DNA of 25,133 bases, from contig JAEZSA010000188.1 of the NCBI GenBank assembly GCA_023422115.1, forward strand, positions 1 through 25,133. Direction: 5' to 3'. Source of the DNA: Bacillota bacterium. Its GTDB lineage: Bacteria > Bacillota_I > Bacilli_A > ML615J-28 > CAG-698. Below, in pieces: positions 1-6,824 of the stretch. Position 1 is the first letter of the stretch. Each line of letters begins with the position of its first letter. Below the pieces are notes generated by a model. That model searched no databases and had not been told where the DNA came from. It worked only from the letters and a program-made list of their open reading frames with translations. A program made the translations under genes and the position numbers.

Positions 1-102
1 CTCTACCTCTGTGGAATATAGGTTTAACTTATCTACTATTTCTTCTGTTGTTAAATCACTTAAATCGACTAATTCATTTAGCCATTCTAATTTTACTCTC
101 AT
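1..102 (-). CDS. pheT: Phenylalanine-tRNA ligase beta subunit, N-terminal fragment
   Basis: Only the first 34 codons are inside the window; the gene runs off the left edge. The start reads MRVKLEWLNELVDLSDLT, the usual beginning of bacterial PheT (mostly Met-[KR]-[VI]-x-x-x-WL-x-x-[YL]VD). PheT is the beta chain of the alpha2-beta2 PheRS that charges tRNA-Phe in the cytosol and carries the editing site, which lies outside the window. The ATG follows the pheS stop by 9 bases, with a GGAGG ribosome binding site overlapping that stop (TAGGAGGCTTTTATG), so the two are translationally close partners in one pheS-pheT operon under the T-box leader upstream of pheS. Confidence 0.9.
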   Translation of the reverse strand, partial: MRVKLEWLNELVDLSDLTTEEIVDKLNLYSTEVE

Positions 103-111
103 AAAAGCCTC

Positions 112-1134
112 CTAAAATTGCTTTAAAAAGCGAGGATCATTAATATAGAAATTTCTGATATCATCGATTCCATATTTAAACATTGTTACACGCTCGATTC
201 CGATTCCAAAAGCAAATCCTTGATATTTTGTTGAATCATATCCTGCCATATCTAAAACATTTGGATGTACCATTCCCGCTCCTAATATTTCAATCCATCC
301 ACTGCCTTTACAGAAATTACATCCTGCTCCTTTACATTTGAAACAAGAAATATCAACTTCTACACTTGGTTCAGTAAATGGAAAATACGATGGGCGAAAA
401 CGAACTTTTTGACTATTTCCAAAAAATTCTGAGAATACTTCAGTTAAGGTTCCTTTTAAATCAGACATTGTAATATCTTCTCCAACAACTAAACCTTCCA
501 GTTGCATAAATTGATGAGAATGTGTTGCATCATCATCATCACGACGATAAACTTTTCCCGGGCAAACAATTTTTATTGGTTTCCCTTTTGATGCTAACAT
601 TGTTCGTGCTTGAACAGGAGAAGTATGTGTTCTAAGCAATAAATTAGGATTGATATAGAAGGAATCTTGCATTTCTCTGGCTGGATGTCCTTTTGGTAAA
701 TTCAACATTTCAAAATTATATAAGTCTTCTTCTACTTCTGGCCCCTCAACAATTTTATATCCCATAGCAATAAAAATATCTTCTAACTCCATAATGGTTT
801 TTGTTAGAACATGAAGATTTCCAACTTTGATTTGCTTTCCTGGAAGTGTTACATCAATAGCTTCGCTTTCTAGTTTTTTATTTATTTGCGTTGCTTCGAG
901 TTCTGCTTGACGTTTTACAACTTCTTCTTCAATCATATTTTTAAATTCATTAATTTTTTGTCCCACTTCTTTTTTCATTTCAATGGAAAAATCTTTCATT
1001 TTCCCAAGAATCTCTTGCATTGGGCTCTTTTTCCCTAAATATAGGGATTTTGCTTCATACAATTCTGATAAAGATTTTGCTTCCCTAATTTTGATTTTTG
1101 CTTCATCACTGATAGCAACTAATTGATTAATCAT
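112..1134 (-). CDS. pheS: Phenylalanine-tRNA ligase alpha subunit
   Basis: PheS is the catalytic alpha chain of PheRS, which attaches Phe to tRNA-Phe. The 340-residue product matches the family length. It has an N-terminal coiled coil (about residues 1-90) that binds tRNA, then the class II aminoacyl-tRNA synthetase core: the motif 2 region around RTHTSPVQAR and VYRRDDDDATHSHQF, the Cys-rich CFKCKGAGCNFCKGSGW segment seen in Firmicute PheS proteins, and motif 3 with GIGIERVTMFKYGIDDIR near the C terminus. An in-frame start exists 42 bases upstream at 1176, but that extension would translate the T-box terminator. The ATG at 1134 has AGGAGG ideally spaced before it, so I chose it. TGG encodes Trp here, showing a standard code. 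Confidence 0.96.
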   Translation of the reverse strand: MINQLVAISDEAKIKIREAKSLSELYEAKSLYLGKKSPMQEILGKMKDFSIEMKKEVGQKINEFKNMIEEEVVKRQAELEATQINKKLESEAIDVTLPGKQIKVGNLHVLTKTIMELEDIFIAMGYKIVEGPEVEEDLYNFEMLNLPKGHPAREMQDSFYINPNLLLRTHTSPVQARTMLASKGKPIKIVCPGKVYRRDDDDATHSHQFMQLEGLVVGEDITMSDLKGTLTEVFSEFFGNSQKVRFRPSYFPFTEPSVEVDISCFKCKGAGCNFCKGSGWIEILGAGMVHPNVLDMAGYDSTKYQGFAFGIGIERVTMFKYGIDDIRNFYINDPRFLKQF

Positions 1135-1150
1135 TTTCTTCCTCCTAAAA

Positions 1151-1182
1151 ATATAAAAAGTCCTTGAATCATCCAAGGACTG
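1151..1182 (-). terminator. Regulated intrinsic terminator of the T-box leader
   Basis: On the minus strand AGTCCTTG and CAAGGACT form an 8-bp stem with a GATGATT loop, followed by TTTTTAT. It sits between the T-box motif and the pheS ribosome binding site, the normal place for the T-box terminator. Confidence 0.9.
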
Positions 1183-1382
1183 TTGTTTACAGCGGTACCA
1201 CCTTAGTTCATAAAGTTAACTTTATGCACCTCTAATATTTTAACGCTATCATTTGCGGACTGTATTAAAGTCACTCTAAGTTGAATTCACAAAGCTTTTA
1301 TTAATAAACTTTCAGTCAATGATTTATTTTCCCTGCTAATAAAATTGGCTTTGCTACTAGTTCTTATCATCGTTTTATTTAT
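1151..1382 (-). promoter_or_regulatory. T-box leader (tRNA-Phe-sensing riboswitch) of pheST
   Basis: The leader lies between the promoter and pheS. On the minus strand it holds the conserved T-box AAGGTGGTACCGCTG (1190-1204), which pairs with the NCCA end of uncharged tRNA. Further upstream, stem I shows helix CAAAGC/GCTTTG. Its 5' side is preceded by AGTA and its 3' side is followed by GTGAATTCAAC, so a TTC (Phe) specifier codon sits directly after the GAA of the specifier-loop turn. An intrinsic terminator follows. Known mechanism: uncharged tRNA-Phe stabilises the antiterminator and lets transcription reach pheST. The specifier assignment is my reading by eye. Confidence 0.92.
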
Positions 1383-1388
1383 ATAGTC

Positions 1389-1417
1389 ATTATATCATTA
1401 TCATTTTCCATTTGCAA
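1389..1417 (-). promoter_or_regulatory. Sigma-A promoter of pheST
   Basis: TTGCAA (1412-1417) and TATAAT (1389-1394) are separated by 17 bases on the minus strand. The predicted transcription start is near 1382, giving a leader of about 250 nt that fits a T-box. Confidence 0.85.
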
Positions 1418-1474
1418 GTATATTTTTATAGCAAATGTTTTCTCTTATTTTTTCTTTTATTCTATGCTTTTTTA

Positions 1475-1483
1475 TGATAAGAT
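1475..1483 (+). promoter_or_regulatory. Possible extended -10 promoter of clpP
   Basis: TGATAAGAT has the TGn extension before a 4/6 match to the -10 box, about 30 bases before the clpP start. No good -35 box is visible, and I see no CtsR (GGTCAAA repeats) or CIRCE operator upstream, so heat-shock control of this clpP is not evident. Confidence 0.35.
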
Positions 1484-1512
1484 AATAGTATGAAATATCA
1501 TGGAGGTTTATT

Positions 1513-2100
1513 ATGAGTTATTATATCCCTTATGTTATTGAACGCAGCTCAATGGGAGAACGTTCTTATGACATTTATTCCCGTTTATTACAAGATCGAA
1601 TTGTCATCTTGTGTGGAGAAATCGATGATAGCCTGGCTTCTTCTGTTGTTGCTCAATTGCTTTTCTTAGCAGCAGAAGATCCGAAAAAAGATATTTATCT
1701 ATACATTAATTCCCCAGGAGGAAGCATCACTGCAGGAATGGCAATTTTTGATACCATGAATTATATTCTTCCTGATGTGTCAACAATCTGTGTGGGAATG
1801 GCCGCTTCAATGGCAGCATTCTTATTGGCTTCTGGAAAAAAAGGAAAGCGTTATGCTCTTCCAAATAGTGAAATCTTAATTCACCAACCAATGGGTGGGG
1901 CACAGGGTCAAGCTACAGAAATTCAAATTGCTGCTGAACATATTATTAAAGTAAAAGAGAGAATGAATTTCATTCTTTCTGAAAAAACAGGAAAGCCTTT
2001 ATCACAAATAAAGTTAGACACAGAACGAGACAAATATATGTTTGCTGCCGAAGCAAAAGAATATGGTATTATCGATGAAGTAATGGAACATCAAAAATAA
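1513..2100 (+). CDS. clpP: ATP-dependent Clp protease proteolytic subunit
   Basis: ClpP is the tetradecameric serine protease chamber that degrades proteins fed by ClpX or ClpC. The 195-residue length is typical. The catalytic triad is visible: Ser99 in GMAASMAAFLL, His124 in ILIHQPMGG and Asp173 in DTERDKYM. The IYLYINSPGGSITAGMAI segment is the family's oxyanion and substrate-groove signature. The short N-terminal stretch before YDIYSRLL agrees with the processed or unprocessed forms of Firmicute ClpP. The ATG has TGGAGG 7 bases upstream. It is monocistronic: divergent from pheS and closed by a hairpin shared with nadK. Spx, a classical ClpXP substrate, is encoded about 4 kb away, which is suggestive but not proof of a functional link in this organism. 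Confidence 0.97.
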   Translation: MSYYIPYVIERSSMGERSYDIYSRLLQDRIVILCGEIDDSLASSVVAQLLFLAAEDPKKDIYLYINSPGGSITAGMAIFDTMNYILPDVSTICVGMAASMAAFLLASGKKGKRYALPNSEILIHQPMGGAQGQATEIQIAAEHIIKVKERMNFILSEKTGKPLSQIKLDTERDKYMFAAEAKEYGIIDEVMEHQK

Positions 2101-2137
2101 AAAGTAGTGGCCTAAAAGTGGTTTCACTACTTTTTTT
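2101..2137. terminator. Bidirectional terminator between clpP and nadK
   Basis: AAAGTAGTG (2101-2109) pairs with CACTACTTT (2125-2133), followed on the plus strand by a T run and on the minus strand by TTTTTATTTT. It fills the whole gap between the two convergent stop codons. Confidence 0.85.
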
Positions 2138-2894
2138 ATCTTAAGAATGCTTTTTTCACACGATCCCAAAAAAGCGTGTCTTTTTTTGATATGATATTCA
2201 TATGTTTATCTGCCAAGGATATTTCTATTTCTGTTAAGTTGATGAATTTATGTTCTTTTCCATCAACACTTAAATAAATATTAGCCGATTCTTTAGTCTT
2301 TAGAGTTAGTTTTGTTCCCTTACTTAAAATGATGGGGGAAGAAATTGCATTGTAAACCGTATTATTAATTGCAGCAAATTCTGTTAATTGAAATGCTTCA
2401 ATTTTAGGATCAACAATACTGCCACCTAAAGATTTATTATATGCTGTTGATCCTGTTGGTGGGGAAACCAATAATCCTGTTCCTCGAAAAACTTCAAAAA
2501 GCTTGTCATCAATCAATACTTCAATGATTTGTGTATGAATTGGATTTACAATAGAAACTTCATTGACGGCATAACCAACTTCTTGATGGTTGTTGTTTTT
2601 AAAAATAAATTTTAGTAGATTATATTTATTCTCTTTATATTCGTTCTTTTGAATCAGTTCAATTGCTTGATCAAATTCATCATATTCAAAATCAGTAAAA
2701 AAACCCAATCTTCCTGTTTTAATGCCAACAAACTTGACATTTGGGTTACAATTCATATATTTGTGAATCGCTCCCAACATTGTTCCATCTCCACCAAAAG
2801 AAAAAACGATATCAGGATTGACTTCATCATAATCAAGAAATGTTATTTTTTGTTTATCTTTTTCTTGATATTTACCATAAAATACATATTTCAT
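2136..2894 (-). CDS. nadK: NAD kinase
   Basis: NAD kinase phosphorylates NAD to NADP with ATP in the cytosol. The 252-residue protein matches the Firmicute NadK length. The signature GGDGTML at residues 34-40 (phosphate-binding and metal site) and the downstream RGTGLLVSPPTGSTAYNKSLGG motif (NAD-binding and catalytic region) are intact. Another conserved element is the NEVSI segment, in which NE binds the NAD ribose. The start ATG lies 5 bases after the sasB stop, with GGTGAG as ribosome binding site inside the end of sasB, so translation is probably coupled. The sasB-nadK pairing is the same as yjbM-nadF in Bacillus, a linkage between alarmone synthesis and NADP supply. Confidence 0.95.
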   Translation of the reverse strand: MKYVFYGKYQEKDKQKITFLDYDEVNPDIVFSFGGDGTMLGAIHKYMNCNPNVKFVGIKTGRLGFFTDFEYDEFDQAIELIQKNEYKENKYNLLKFIFKNNNHQEVGYAVNEVSIVNPIHTQIIEVLIDDKLFEVFRGTGLLVSPPTGSTAYNKSLGGSIVDPKIEAFQLTEFAAINNTVYNAISSPIILSKGTKLTLKTKESANIYLSVDGKEHKFINLTEIEISLADKHMNIISKKDTLFWDRVKKAFLR

Positions 2895-2899
2895 TCATC

Positions 2900-3574
2900 T
2901 CACCACTTTTTTATATTTCCTAAAAAGATCTCTAAATCATCTAAAGAGTATTCTTCTCCACGAGAATATTCTACTTCTGTTGCTTCTACAGCCTCTTTAA
3001 TTTTCGTCATTTCTTCATCTAAACTAGCCGCTACTTCAGCCACTTTAATTAATCGTTCTTTTACAGGTTCAGGGATATTACGAAAATATTTATATTTCAA
3101 TGAATGCTCTGCACTTGCCCACAAATGCATTGCATGAGTTCGAATTTGAAATTCGATATTAATCGGTATTTGCCCTTCAATTGTCTCAACATTATACTTT
3201 GCAATGACATGAAGAGAACGATATCCGCTAGGCTTTGGATTCTTAATATAATCCTTTACTAAAAAAATCTCGACATCTTTACGACTACATAATAATTCAA
3301 ACACTTTATAAACATCTTCAACATACTTGCAAGTAACGCGGATTCCAGCAATATCATAGATTTCTTCCGGAATTTTTGTGATTTGAATATTCAATCTTTC
3401 CGCTTTCTCTAAAATGCTAGCCAATGCTTTAACTCTACCAGAAACAATTTCAATTGGGCTACGTTCCCCCTTTAAGATGTATTCCTTTTTTATTGCTTCC
3501 AACTTGATAATAAATCCCCCAACAGCTAATTCATAAGGTAATAAAAAACTTTTCCAATCTGAAATTTGATTCAT
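2900..3574 (-). CDS. sasB: Small alarmone synthetase, RelQ/SasB type (GTP pyrophosphokinase)
   Basis: This enzyme transfers pyrophosphate from ATP to GDP/GTP to make (p)ppGpp. The 224-residue protein contains only the RelA/SpoT synthetase domain; the HD hydrolase, TGS and ACT domains are absent, as in RelQ/YjbM. Motifs: RSPIEIVSGRVKAL near residue 40, DIAGIRVTC (74-82), DYIKNPKPSGYRSLH (108-122), EFQIRT (141-146) and WASAEHSLKYK (152-162), then the C-terminal helices typical of the tetramer. A start 39 bases upstream would add residues unlike the family; the ATG at 3574 follows AAGGAAGG and begins MNQISDWKSFL, so it was chosen. It is the first gene of the sasB-nadK pair. It makes rather than degrades alarmone; a long RelA would be elsewhere. 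Confidence 0.93.
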   Translation of the reverse strand: MNQISDWKSFLLPYELAVGGFIIKLEAIKKEYILKGERSPIEIVSGRVKALASILEKAERLNIQITKIPEEIYDIAGIRVTCKYVEDVYKVFELLCSRKDVEIFLVKDYIKNPKPSGYRSLHVIAKYNVETIEGQIPINIEFQIRTHAMHLWASAEHSLKYKYFRNIPEPVKERLIKVAEVAASLDEEMTKIKEAVEATEVEYSRGEEYSLDDLEIFLGNIKKW

Positions 3575-3603
3575 ATTTTCCTTCCTTCTTAGTGCACATT
3601 TAT

Positions 3604-3612
3604 ATTCTAACA
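3604..3612 (-). promoter_or_regulatory. Possible extended -10 promoter of sasB-nadK
   Basis: On the minus strand TG-T-TAGAAT gives a TGn extended -10 (TAGAAT, 3604-3609) about 30 bases before the sasB start. The -35 region is only T-rich. Confidence 0.45.
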
Positions 3613-3642
3613 TAAACTAAAATATAAAAAAAGAAAAAACTA

Positions 3643-3670
3643 TTGATTTTTGTATCTCTTTGTGTATAAT
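3643..3670 (+). promoter_or_regulatory. Sigma-A promoter of yjbK
   Basis: TTGATT (3643-3648) and TATAAT (3665-3670) are separated by 16 bases, and the predicted start falls about 20 bases before the gene. A second overlapping TATAAT at 3670-3675 has poor spacing to this -35. Confidence 0.75.
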
Positions 3671-3699
3671 ATAATAGAATTATAAAAATGGAGGTAACA

Positions 3700-4269
3700 A
3701 TGCAAAAATCTGTAGAAGTAGAATTTAAAACACTTCTTTCTAAAGAAGAATACGAACGCCTTATGGAACAATTCAAAGGGAATCGTATGGATTTACAAAC
3801 AAATCATTACTTTGACACTTCTCGGTTTTCATTGAAAGCTCTTGATGCTTCTTTAAGGGTAAGGGAAAGGGAAAGTTTAGAATTAACATTAAAAAGAAAA
3901 AAAGGATATATAATCCAGGAATTTAATTTACCAATTACAAAAGAAATTTTTGAAGAAATTAAAACAACGGGTGTTCTTCCTGAAGGCGAATTGAAAAACG
4001 AAGTTAACAATTTAATTGGAGAACAAAAAATCAACAACTTTTTAAGTTTATCAACTCTAAGAATGTTTTTTTCTTATAATAATGGTATCCTATTCATTGA
4101 CAAGAGTCATTACTTAGGTATCACTGATTATGAACTAGAATATGAAGCAAAGAGCTATCATGCAGGAAAAAAAGAATTTGTTCAGATTATAAATGAACTT
4201 GGAATTCAATATCGAAAATCAGAGAAAAAAGTAAAACGTGCTTATAATGCTTACAAGCGTATTAGCTAA
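3700..4269 (+). CDS. yjbK: CYTH-domain protein, YjbK family (possible triphosphate-processing enzyme)
   Basis: The 189-residue protein carries the CYTH/TTM signature ExExK at residues 6-10 (EVEFK), followed by paired basic and acidic strands (SLRVRERESLELTLKRKKG; later YELEYEAK) that line the triphosphate tunnel in this fold. CYTH proteins hydrolyse or bind inorganic triphosphate or nucleotide triphosphates with a divalent metal; the exact substrate of YjbK proteins is not something the sequence shows. An ATG at 3688 is in frame but overlaps the GGAGG ribosome binding site, which is ideally spaced for the ATG at 3700. It is divergent from sasB-nadK; Bacillus keeps yjbK beside sasB and nadF, which supports the assignment. 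Confidence 0.85.
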   Translation: MQKSVEVEFKTLLSKEEYERLMEQFKGNRMDLQTNHYFDTSRFSLKALDASLRVRERESLELTLKRKKGYIIQEFNLPITKEIFEEIKTTGVLPEGELKNEVNNLIGEQKINNFLSLSTLRMFFSYNNGILFIDKSHYLGITDYELEYEAKSYHAGKKEFVQIINELGIQYRKSEKKVKRAYNAYKRIS

Positions 4270-4300
4270 AAAAGAGGGAATTAATTTCCCCCTTTTTTAT
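4268..4300. terminator. Bidirectional terminator between yjbK and the 4281-4931 gene
   Basis: AAAAAAG-A-GGGAA pairs with TTCCC-C-CTTTTTT with one A/C mismatch (a G-U wobble on the minus strand). Its right arm includes the stop codon and last codons of the convergent membrane-protein gene. Confidence 0.82.
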
Positions 4301-4931
4301 TTTTTTGAATCAATTTATTTGTGTTCGTTGCTAGGAAAAGACAAAGAAAACCACCAAAAATATACAACAATTGAAACAGCATTGGCAGCGTTGCTTTTTC
4401 TATTTCTGCACTTGCATAAATAGCAAATCCATATTCCGTCGATGAACCAACTAGCATATTTCGAAAACTTTCTGTCGCTCCATTGATATATACTAAAAAT
4501 AATACACCAAAAGTAATCATTAAAACCCCCAGAACACAATATTTAATTAAAGTAATTGTTTTATTGCTGTCTAATTTCTTACAAGGTATTAATAATAATC
4601 CTATTCCAAGCGGTAACAAATAACAAAAAATTAAAAATCCATCCATTACCAAACGATATGGTTGGCTCAAACTAACTTCATTTACCCCAAAAGCAAATTC
4701 ATATCCAGAGGCAGTGATTGCTAACCCTGTTACTTTTGAAAAATCAAAATCAGGAAACGCTACTTTCATTAATTCAATGAATCCATTTGTAAATGTCCCA
4801 TAGATATTAAATAATGGTAGGAACATTGTTAAGGTGGTTAATAAACATATCCCGATAATCACTATTTTTAAAATATTATATAATAGAACGCTATCTTTTC
4901 TTGTCTTTTTTACTGCTTTTGTATAATCCAT
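4281..4931 (-). CDS. Four-pass membrane protein of unknown function
   Basis: I do not recognise a family. The 216-residue protein has a short basic N terminus (MDYTKAVKKTRKD), which would stay in the cytoplasm, then four hydrophobic segments: about residues 17-41 (ILKIVIIGICLLTTLTMFLPLF), 115-140 (GFLIFCYLLPLGIGLLLIP), 147-170 (YCVLGVLMITFGVLFLVYI) and 190-209. The loop between segments 1 and 2 (about 70 residues, with PDFDFSKVTGLAITASGYEFAFGVNEVSLSQPY) would be extracytoplasmic. The start at 4931 has AGGAG 7 bases upstream and lies just after a good promoter, whereas the longer open frame to 4982 would begin in the -35 box. It is monocistronic, divergent from another membrane protein at 5095-6222 with which it shares only general character. 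Confidence 0.75.
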   Translation of the reverse strand: MDYTKAVKKTRKDSVLLYNILKIVIIGICLLTTLTMFLPLFNIYGTFTNGFIELMKVAFPDFDFSKVTGLAITASGYEFAFGVNEVSLSQPYRLVMDGFLIFCYLLPLGIGLLLIPCKKLDSNKTITLIKYCVLGVLMITFGVLFLVYINGATESFRNMLVGSSTEYGFAIYASAEIEKATLPMLFQLLYIFGGFLCLFLATNTNKLIQKNKKGGN

Positions 4932-4953
4932 ATTTTTTCTCCTATATTGTATT

Positions 4954-4982
4954 ATTTTACAATATTTAGAGATCTTTTTCAA
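4954..4982 (-). promoter_or_regulatory. Sigma-A promoter of the 4281-4931 membrane-protein gene
   Basis: On the minus strand TTGAAA (4977-4982) and TAAAAT (4954-4959) are 17 bases apart. The predicted start, near 4947, confirms the translation start at 4931. Confidence 0.72.
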
Positions 4983-5044
4983 GATAATTTAATATCTAAT
5001 CTCAAGAGCATAAAATATTAATGTAAACACCATTATATTTGAGG

Positions 5045-5073
5045 TTGTAAATTTAAAAATTTTGTGCTATAAT
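5045..5073 (+). promoter_or_regulatory. Sigma-A promoter of the 5095-6222 membrane-protein gene
   Basis: TTGTAA (5045-5050) and TATAAT (5068-5073) are exactly 17 bases apart. Transcription from about 5080 leaves a very short leader containing only AAAGGTGAG before the ATG at 5095. Confidence 0.8.
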
Positions 5074-5094
5074 TACTCAACAAAAGGTGAGTTT

Positions 5095-6222
5095 ATGTTT
5101 ATAATATTTTTAGGTGTACTGATAGGAGTAATATTAGTTGCTCTCAATGTACCGATTATTTTTATGTTATATTATATTGTTAGTTGTGGTTTTCTTATTG
5201 CGTATCTAAAGAATAAGAAAAATGAAAATATTGCATTTGTTCTTTTTGCGGTTGGAATTGTTGGTATTATGATTTTTGGTGTCTTCCTAACACCAATAGA
5301 ATTGATTAAATCAATCGCAGAAAATCAAGCAAGAATTCATTATGAAAGCATTTATCGCAATACTTCTTTTGTTACCAATGAAATAACTTTGCTTTCTAAT
5401 GGTTTATATCATGTTCGTGTTTTAGTTTATGCTGGAAAATTCGGTGTAGGTGCTTTAAATGAAACTGTCAATCTTACCTTGTTTCATCGATTAGCTAGTT
5501 ATATCTTTGTTGGATTAAATGCACTAACTGTCGTATCTGCCCTAGTAATTATTATTAAAGACAATCTGTCTTTACCAAAATCAAAAGAATTTCGTGTTTT
5601 TAAGAAACAAGAACGTCAAAAATCGATTGTTAACCAAATGTTAACTATTATCATTGTTAATGTTTTAATTATACTTTTCTTAAGTAGGGAAGAGTTTATC
5701 ATCTATGCTGCAGAATCATTAGAGGCCGCTAAAACATCTGCTTATTATGTTGGCATCACAAATCCTTATCGCATGGCTGTTAATAGTGACATTTCTACTC
5801 AATTTGGAAATTATAAAATAGGAGCTAATATTTATATTATTTTACTTTATATCACTTTCTTAGCTTCTGCAGTTGTTATGATTTTAAGTAAAAAACATCG
5901 TAAATTTAATCCGAAAAAATTTAATACATATTGTTTCATTTCTTGGGTGTTGTTTGCTGTTTCTACTTTTGGTTTATGTTTTTCCGAATTTTTTGTTAAT
6001 ATAAACATTCCTAATTTAGCTCAAAGTTTAGAATCTCAAACGGATTATACCTACTTCTTTGCTTACTCAAGTACAAACGCATTCTTAATCTATCGTATTA
6101 TAAGTTGTGTAACCATTACTGGATTTTATTCTTTCATTATCTATCATAATTTCATTAGACTGAATGAAGAAAAAAAAGCAATCAAAAACAAAAACGTAAT
6201 TATCGATTTAACAAACGAATAA
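5095..6222 (+). CDS. Multi-pass membrane protein of unknown function
   Basis: I recognise no family. The 375-residue protein begins directly with hydrophobic segments (about residues 1-17, 20-36 and 46-64), followed by an 80-residue extracytoplasmic stretch with HYESIYRNTSFVTNEITLLSNGLYHVRV. Five further hydrophobic segments follow (about 148-172, 195-212, 262-283, 300-322 and 345-366), separated by a basic cytoplasmic loop (KSKEFRVFKKQERQK) and a second outer loop containing GITNPYRMAVNSDIS. The C terminus is short, charged and cytoplasmic. The ATG at 5095 is preferred over a TTG at 5062 because that TTG overlaps the -10 box, and the ATG has AAAGGTGAG before it. Eight spans is an estimate by eye. 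It could be a sensor, carrier or cell-envelope protein; nothing in the sequence decides. Confidence 0.72.
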   Translation: MFIIFLGVLIGVILVALNVPIIFMLYYIVSCGFLIAYLKNKKNENIAFVLFAVGIVGIMIFGVFLTPIELIKSIAENQARIHYESIYRNTSFVTNEITLLSNGLYHVRVLVYAGKFGVGALNETVNLTLFHRLASYIFVGLNALTVVSALVIIIKDNLSLPKSKEFRVFKKQERQKSIVNQMLTIIIVNVLIILFLSREEFIIYAAESLEAAKTSAYYVGITNPYRMAVNSDISTQFGNYKIGANIYIILLYITFLASAVVMILSKKHRKFNPKKFNTYCFISWVLFAVSTFGLCFSEFFVNINIPNLAQSLESQTDYTYFFAYSSTNAFLIYRIISCVTITGFYSFIIYHNFIRLNEEKKAIKNKNVIIDLTNE

Positions 6223-6227
6223 AATTT

Positions 6228-6258
6228 AAAAAGCATGGAGACATACTCCATGCTTTTT
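6228..6258. terminator. Bidirectional terminator between the membrane-protein gene and spx
   Basis: A perfect 13-bp stem, AAAAAGCATGGAG with CTCCATGCTTTTT, and a 5-base ACATA loop. It is A-flanked and T-flanked on both strands, and ends at the spx stop codon. Confidence 0.92.
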
Positions 6259-6692
6259 TATGCTTCTTTTAGTTTATTCAATTCTTGAATATAAGGACAA
6301 TCTTTTTCTTCAAAACATTGAAAACATTCTCTTTCTCGAATTTCAGGAGGTAAGAATAATGTAATGTCATCATCGTTATAACCTACTTGAATTTCATCTT
6401 CTGCAACGATTATTGGACGACGAAGAACCGTAGGATTCTCAATAATAAATTCTATTAATTCACTCGTCTTCATATCTACCACATTTAAATTTTTTTCTTT
6501 AAATATTTTAGAGCGTGTAGAAATAATATCCTCAAAGCCATTTTCACTTCGAGTTACCATTTTAAATATATCTTCTCTTGTAAGAGGGGTGCTAAATATG
6601 TTTTTTTCAACATATGGAATTTTATAATTATTGAAATATTTTTTAACTTTCCTACAAGAAGCACAGCTGGGTGATGTATACAATCTTAGCAT
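6258..6692 (-). CDS. spx: Spx-family transcriptional regulator
   Basis: Spx binds the alpha C-terminal domain of RNA polymerase and redirects transcription under thiol stress; it is normally degraded by ClpXP. The thioredoxin-like fold is clear: LYTSPSCASCRKVKKYF with the redox switch Cys10-x-x-Cys13, Gly52 in the alpha-CTD interface, then DIISTRSKIFKEKNLNV, LRRPIIVAEDEIQVGYNDDDI (Arg91-Arg92) and FLPPEIRERE. The usual length is about 131; this one has 144 because of a C-terminal tail with a cysteine cluster (Cys123, Cys126, Cys132) that I do not know from Bacillus Spx. The ATG at 6692 has TTAGGAG before it; an in-frame GTG farther up covers that site. Monocistronic. An arsenate-reductase-like role is less likely because RRPI and GYN are the Spx-type forms. 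Confidence 0.92.
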   Translation of the reverse strand: MLRLYTSPSCASCRKVKKYFNNYKIPYVEKNIFSTPLTREDIFKMVTRSENGFEDIISTRSKIFKEKNLNVVDMKTSELIEFIIENPTVLRRPIIVAEDEIQVGYNDDDITLFLPPEIRERECFQCFEEKDCPYIQELNKLKEA

Positions 6693-6714
6693 AGTTGAAT
6701 CTCCTAACACCTAC

Positions 6715-6720
6715 ATTTTA
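6715..6720 (-). promoter_or_regulatory. Tentative -10 box of spx
   Basis: TAAAAT on the minus strand lies 23 bases before the start codon. The matching -35 position (TTTCAA, 6738-6743) is weak, so the call is tentative. Confidence 0.3.
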
Positions 6721-6779
6721 CTACATTATTTTGTTTATTGAAAGAAGAAAATGTTTTTTTTATGTCATTTTTTAATTTA

Positions 6780-6808
6780 TTGTAATAAATCATAAACTAT
6801 GATAAAAT
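6780..6808 (+). promoter_or_regulatory. Sigma-A promoter of the DUF3899-like gene
   Basis: TTGTAA (6780-6785) and TAAAAT (6803-6808) are 17 bases apart. The predicted start near 6815 lies past the ATG at 6813, which supports translation from 6825. Confidence 0.68.
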
Positions 6809-6824
6809 ATTAATGGTGATAATT

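Noticed and set aside
1418..1512. CtsR or CIRCE heat-shock operator before clpP
   Set aside because: I found neither GGTCAAA-type direct repeats nor TTAGCACTC-N9-GAGTGCTAA.
2649..3137. Plus-strand open frame of 162 codons over nadK and sasB
   Set aside because: It is antisense to two genes with clear catalytic motifs, has no ribosome binding site, and its composition is that of a reversed gene.
4238..4423. Plus-strand open frame after yjbK
   Set aside because: It runs across the terminator and antisense to the membrane-protein gene.
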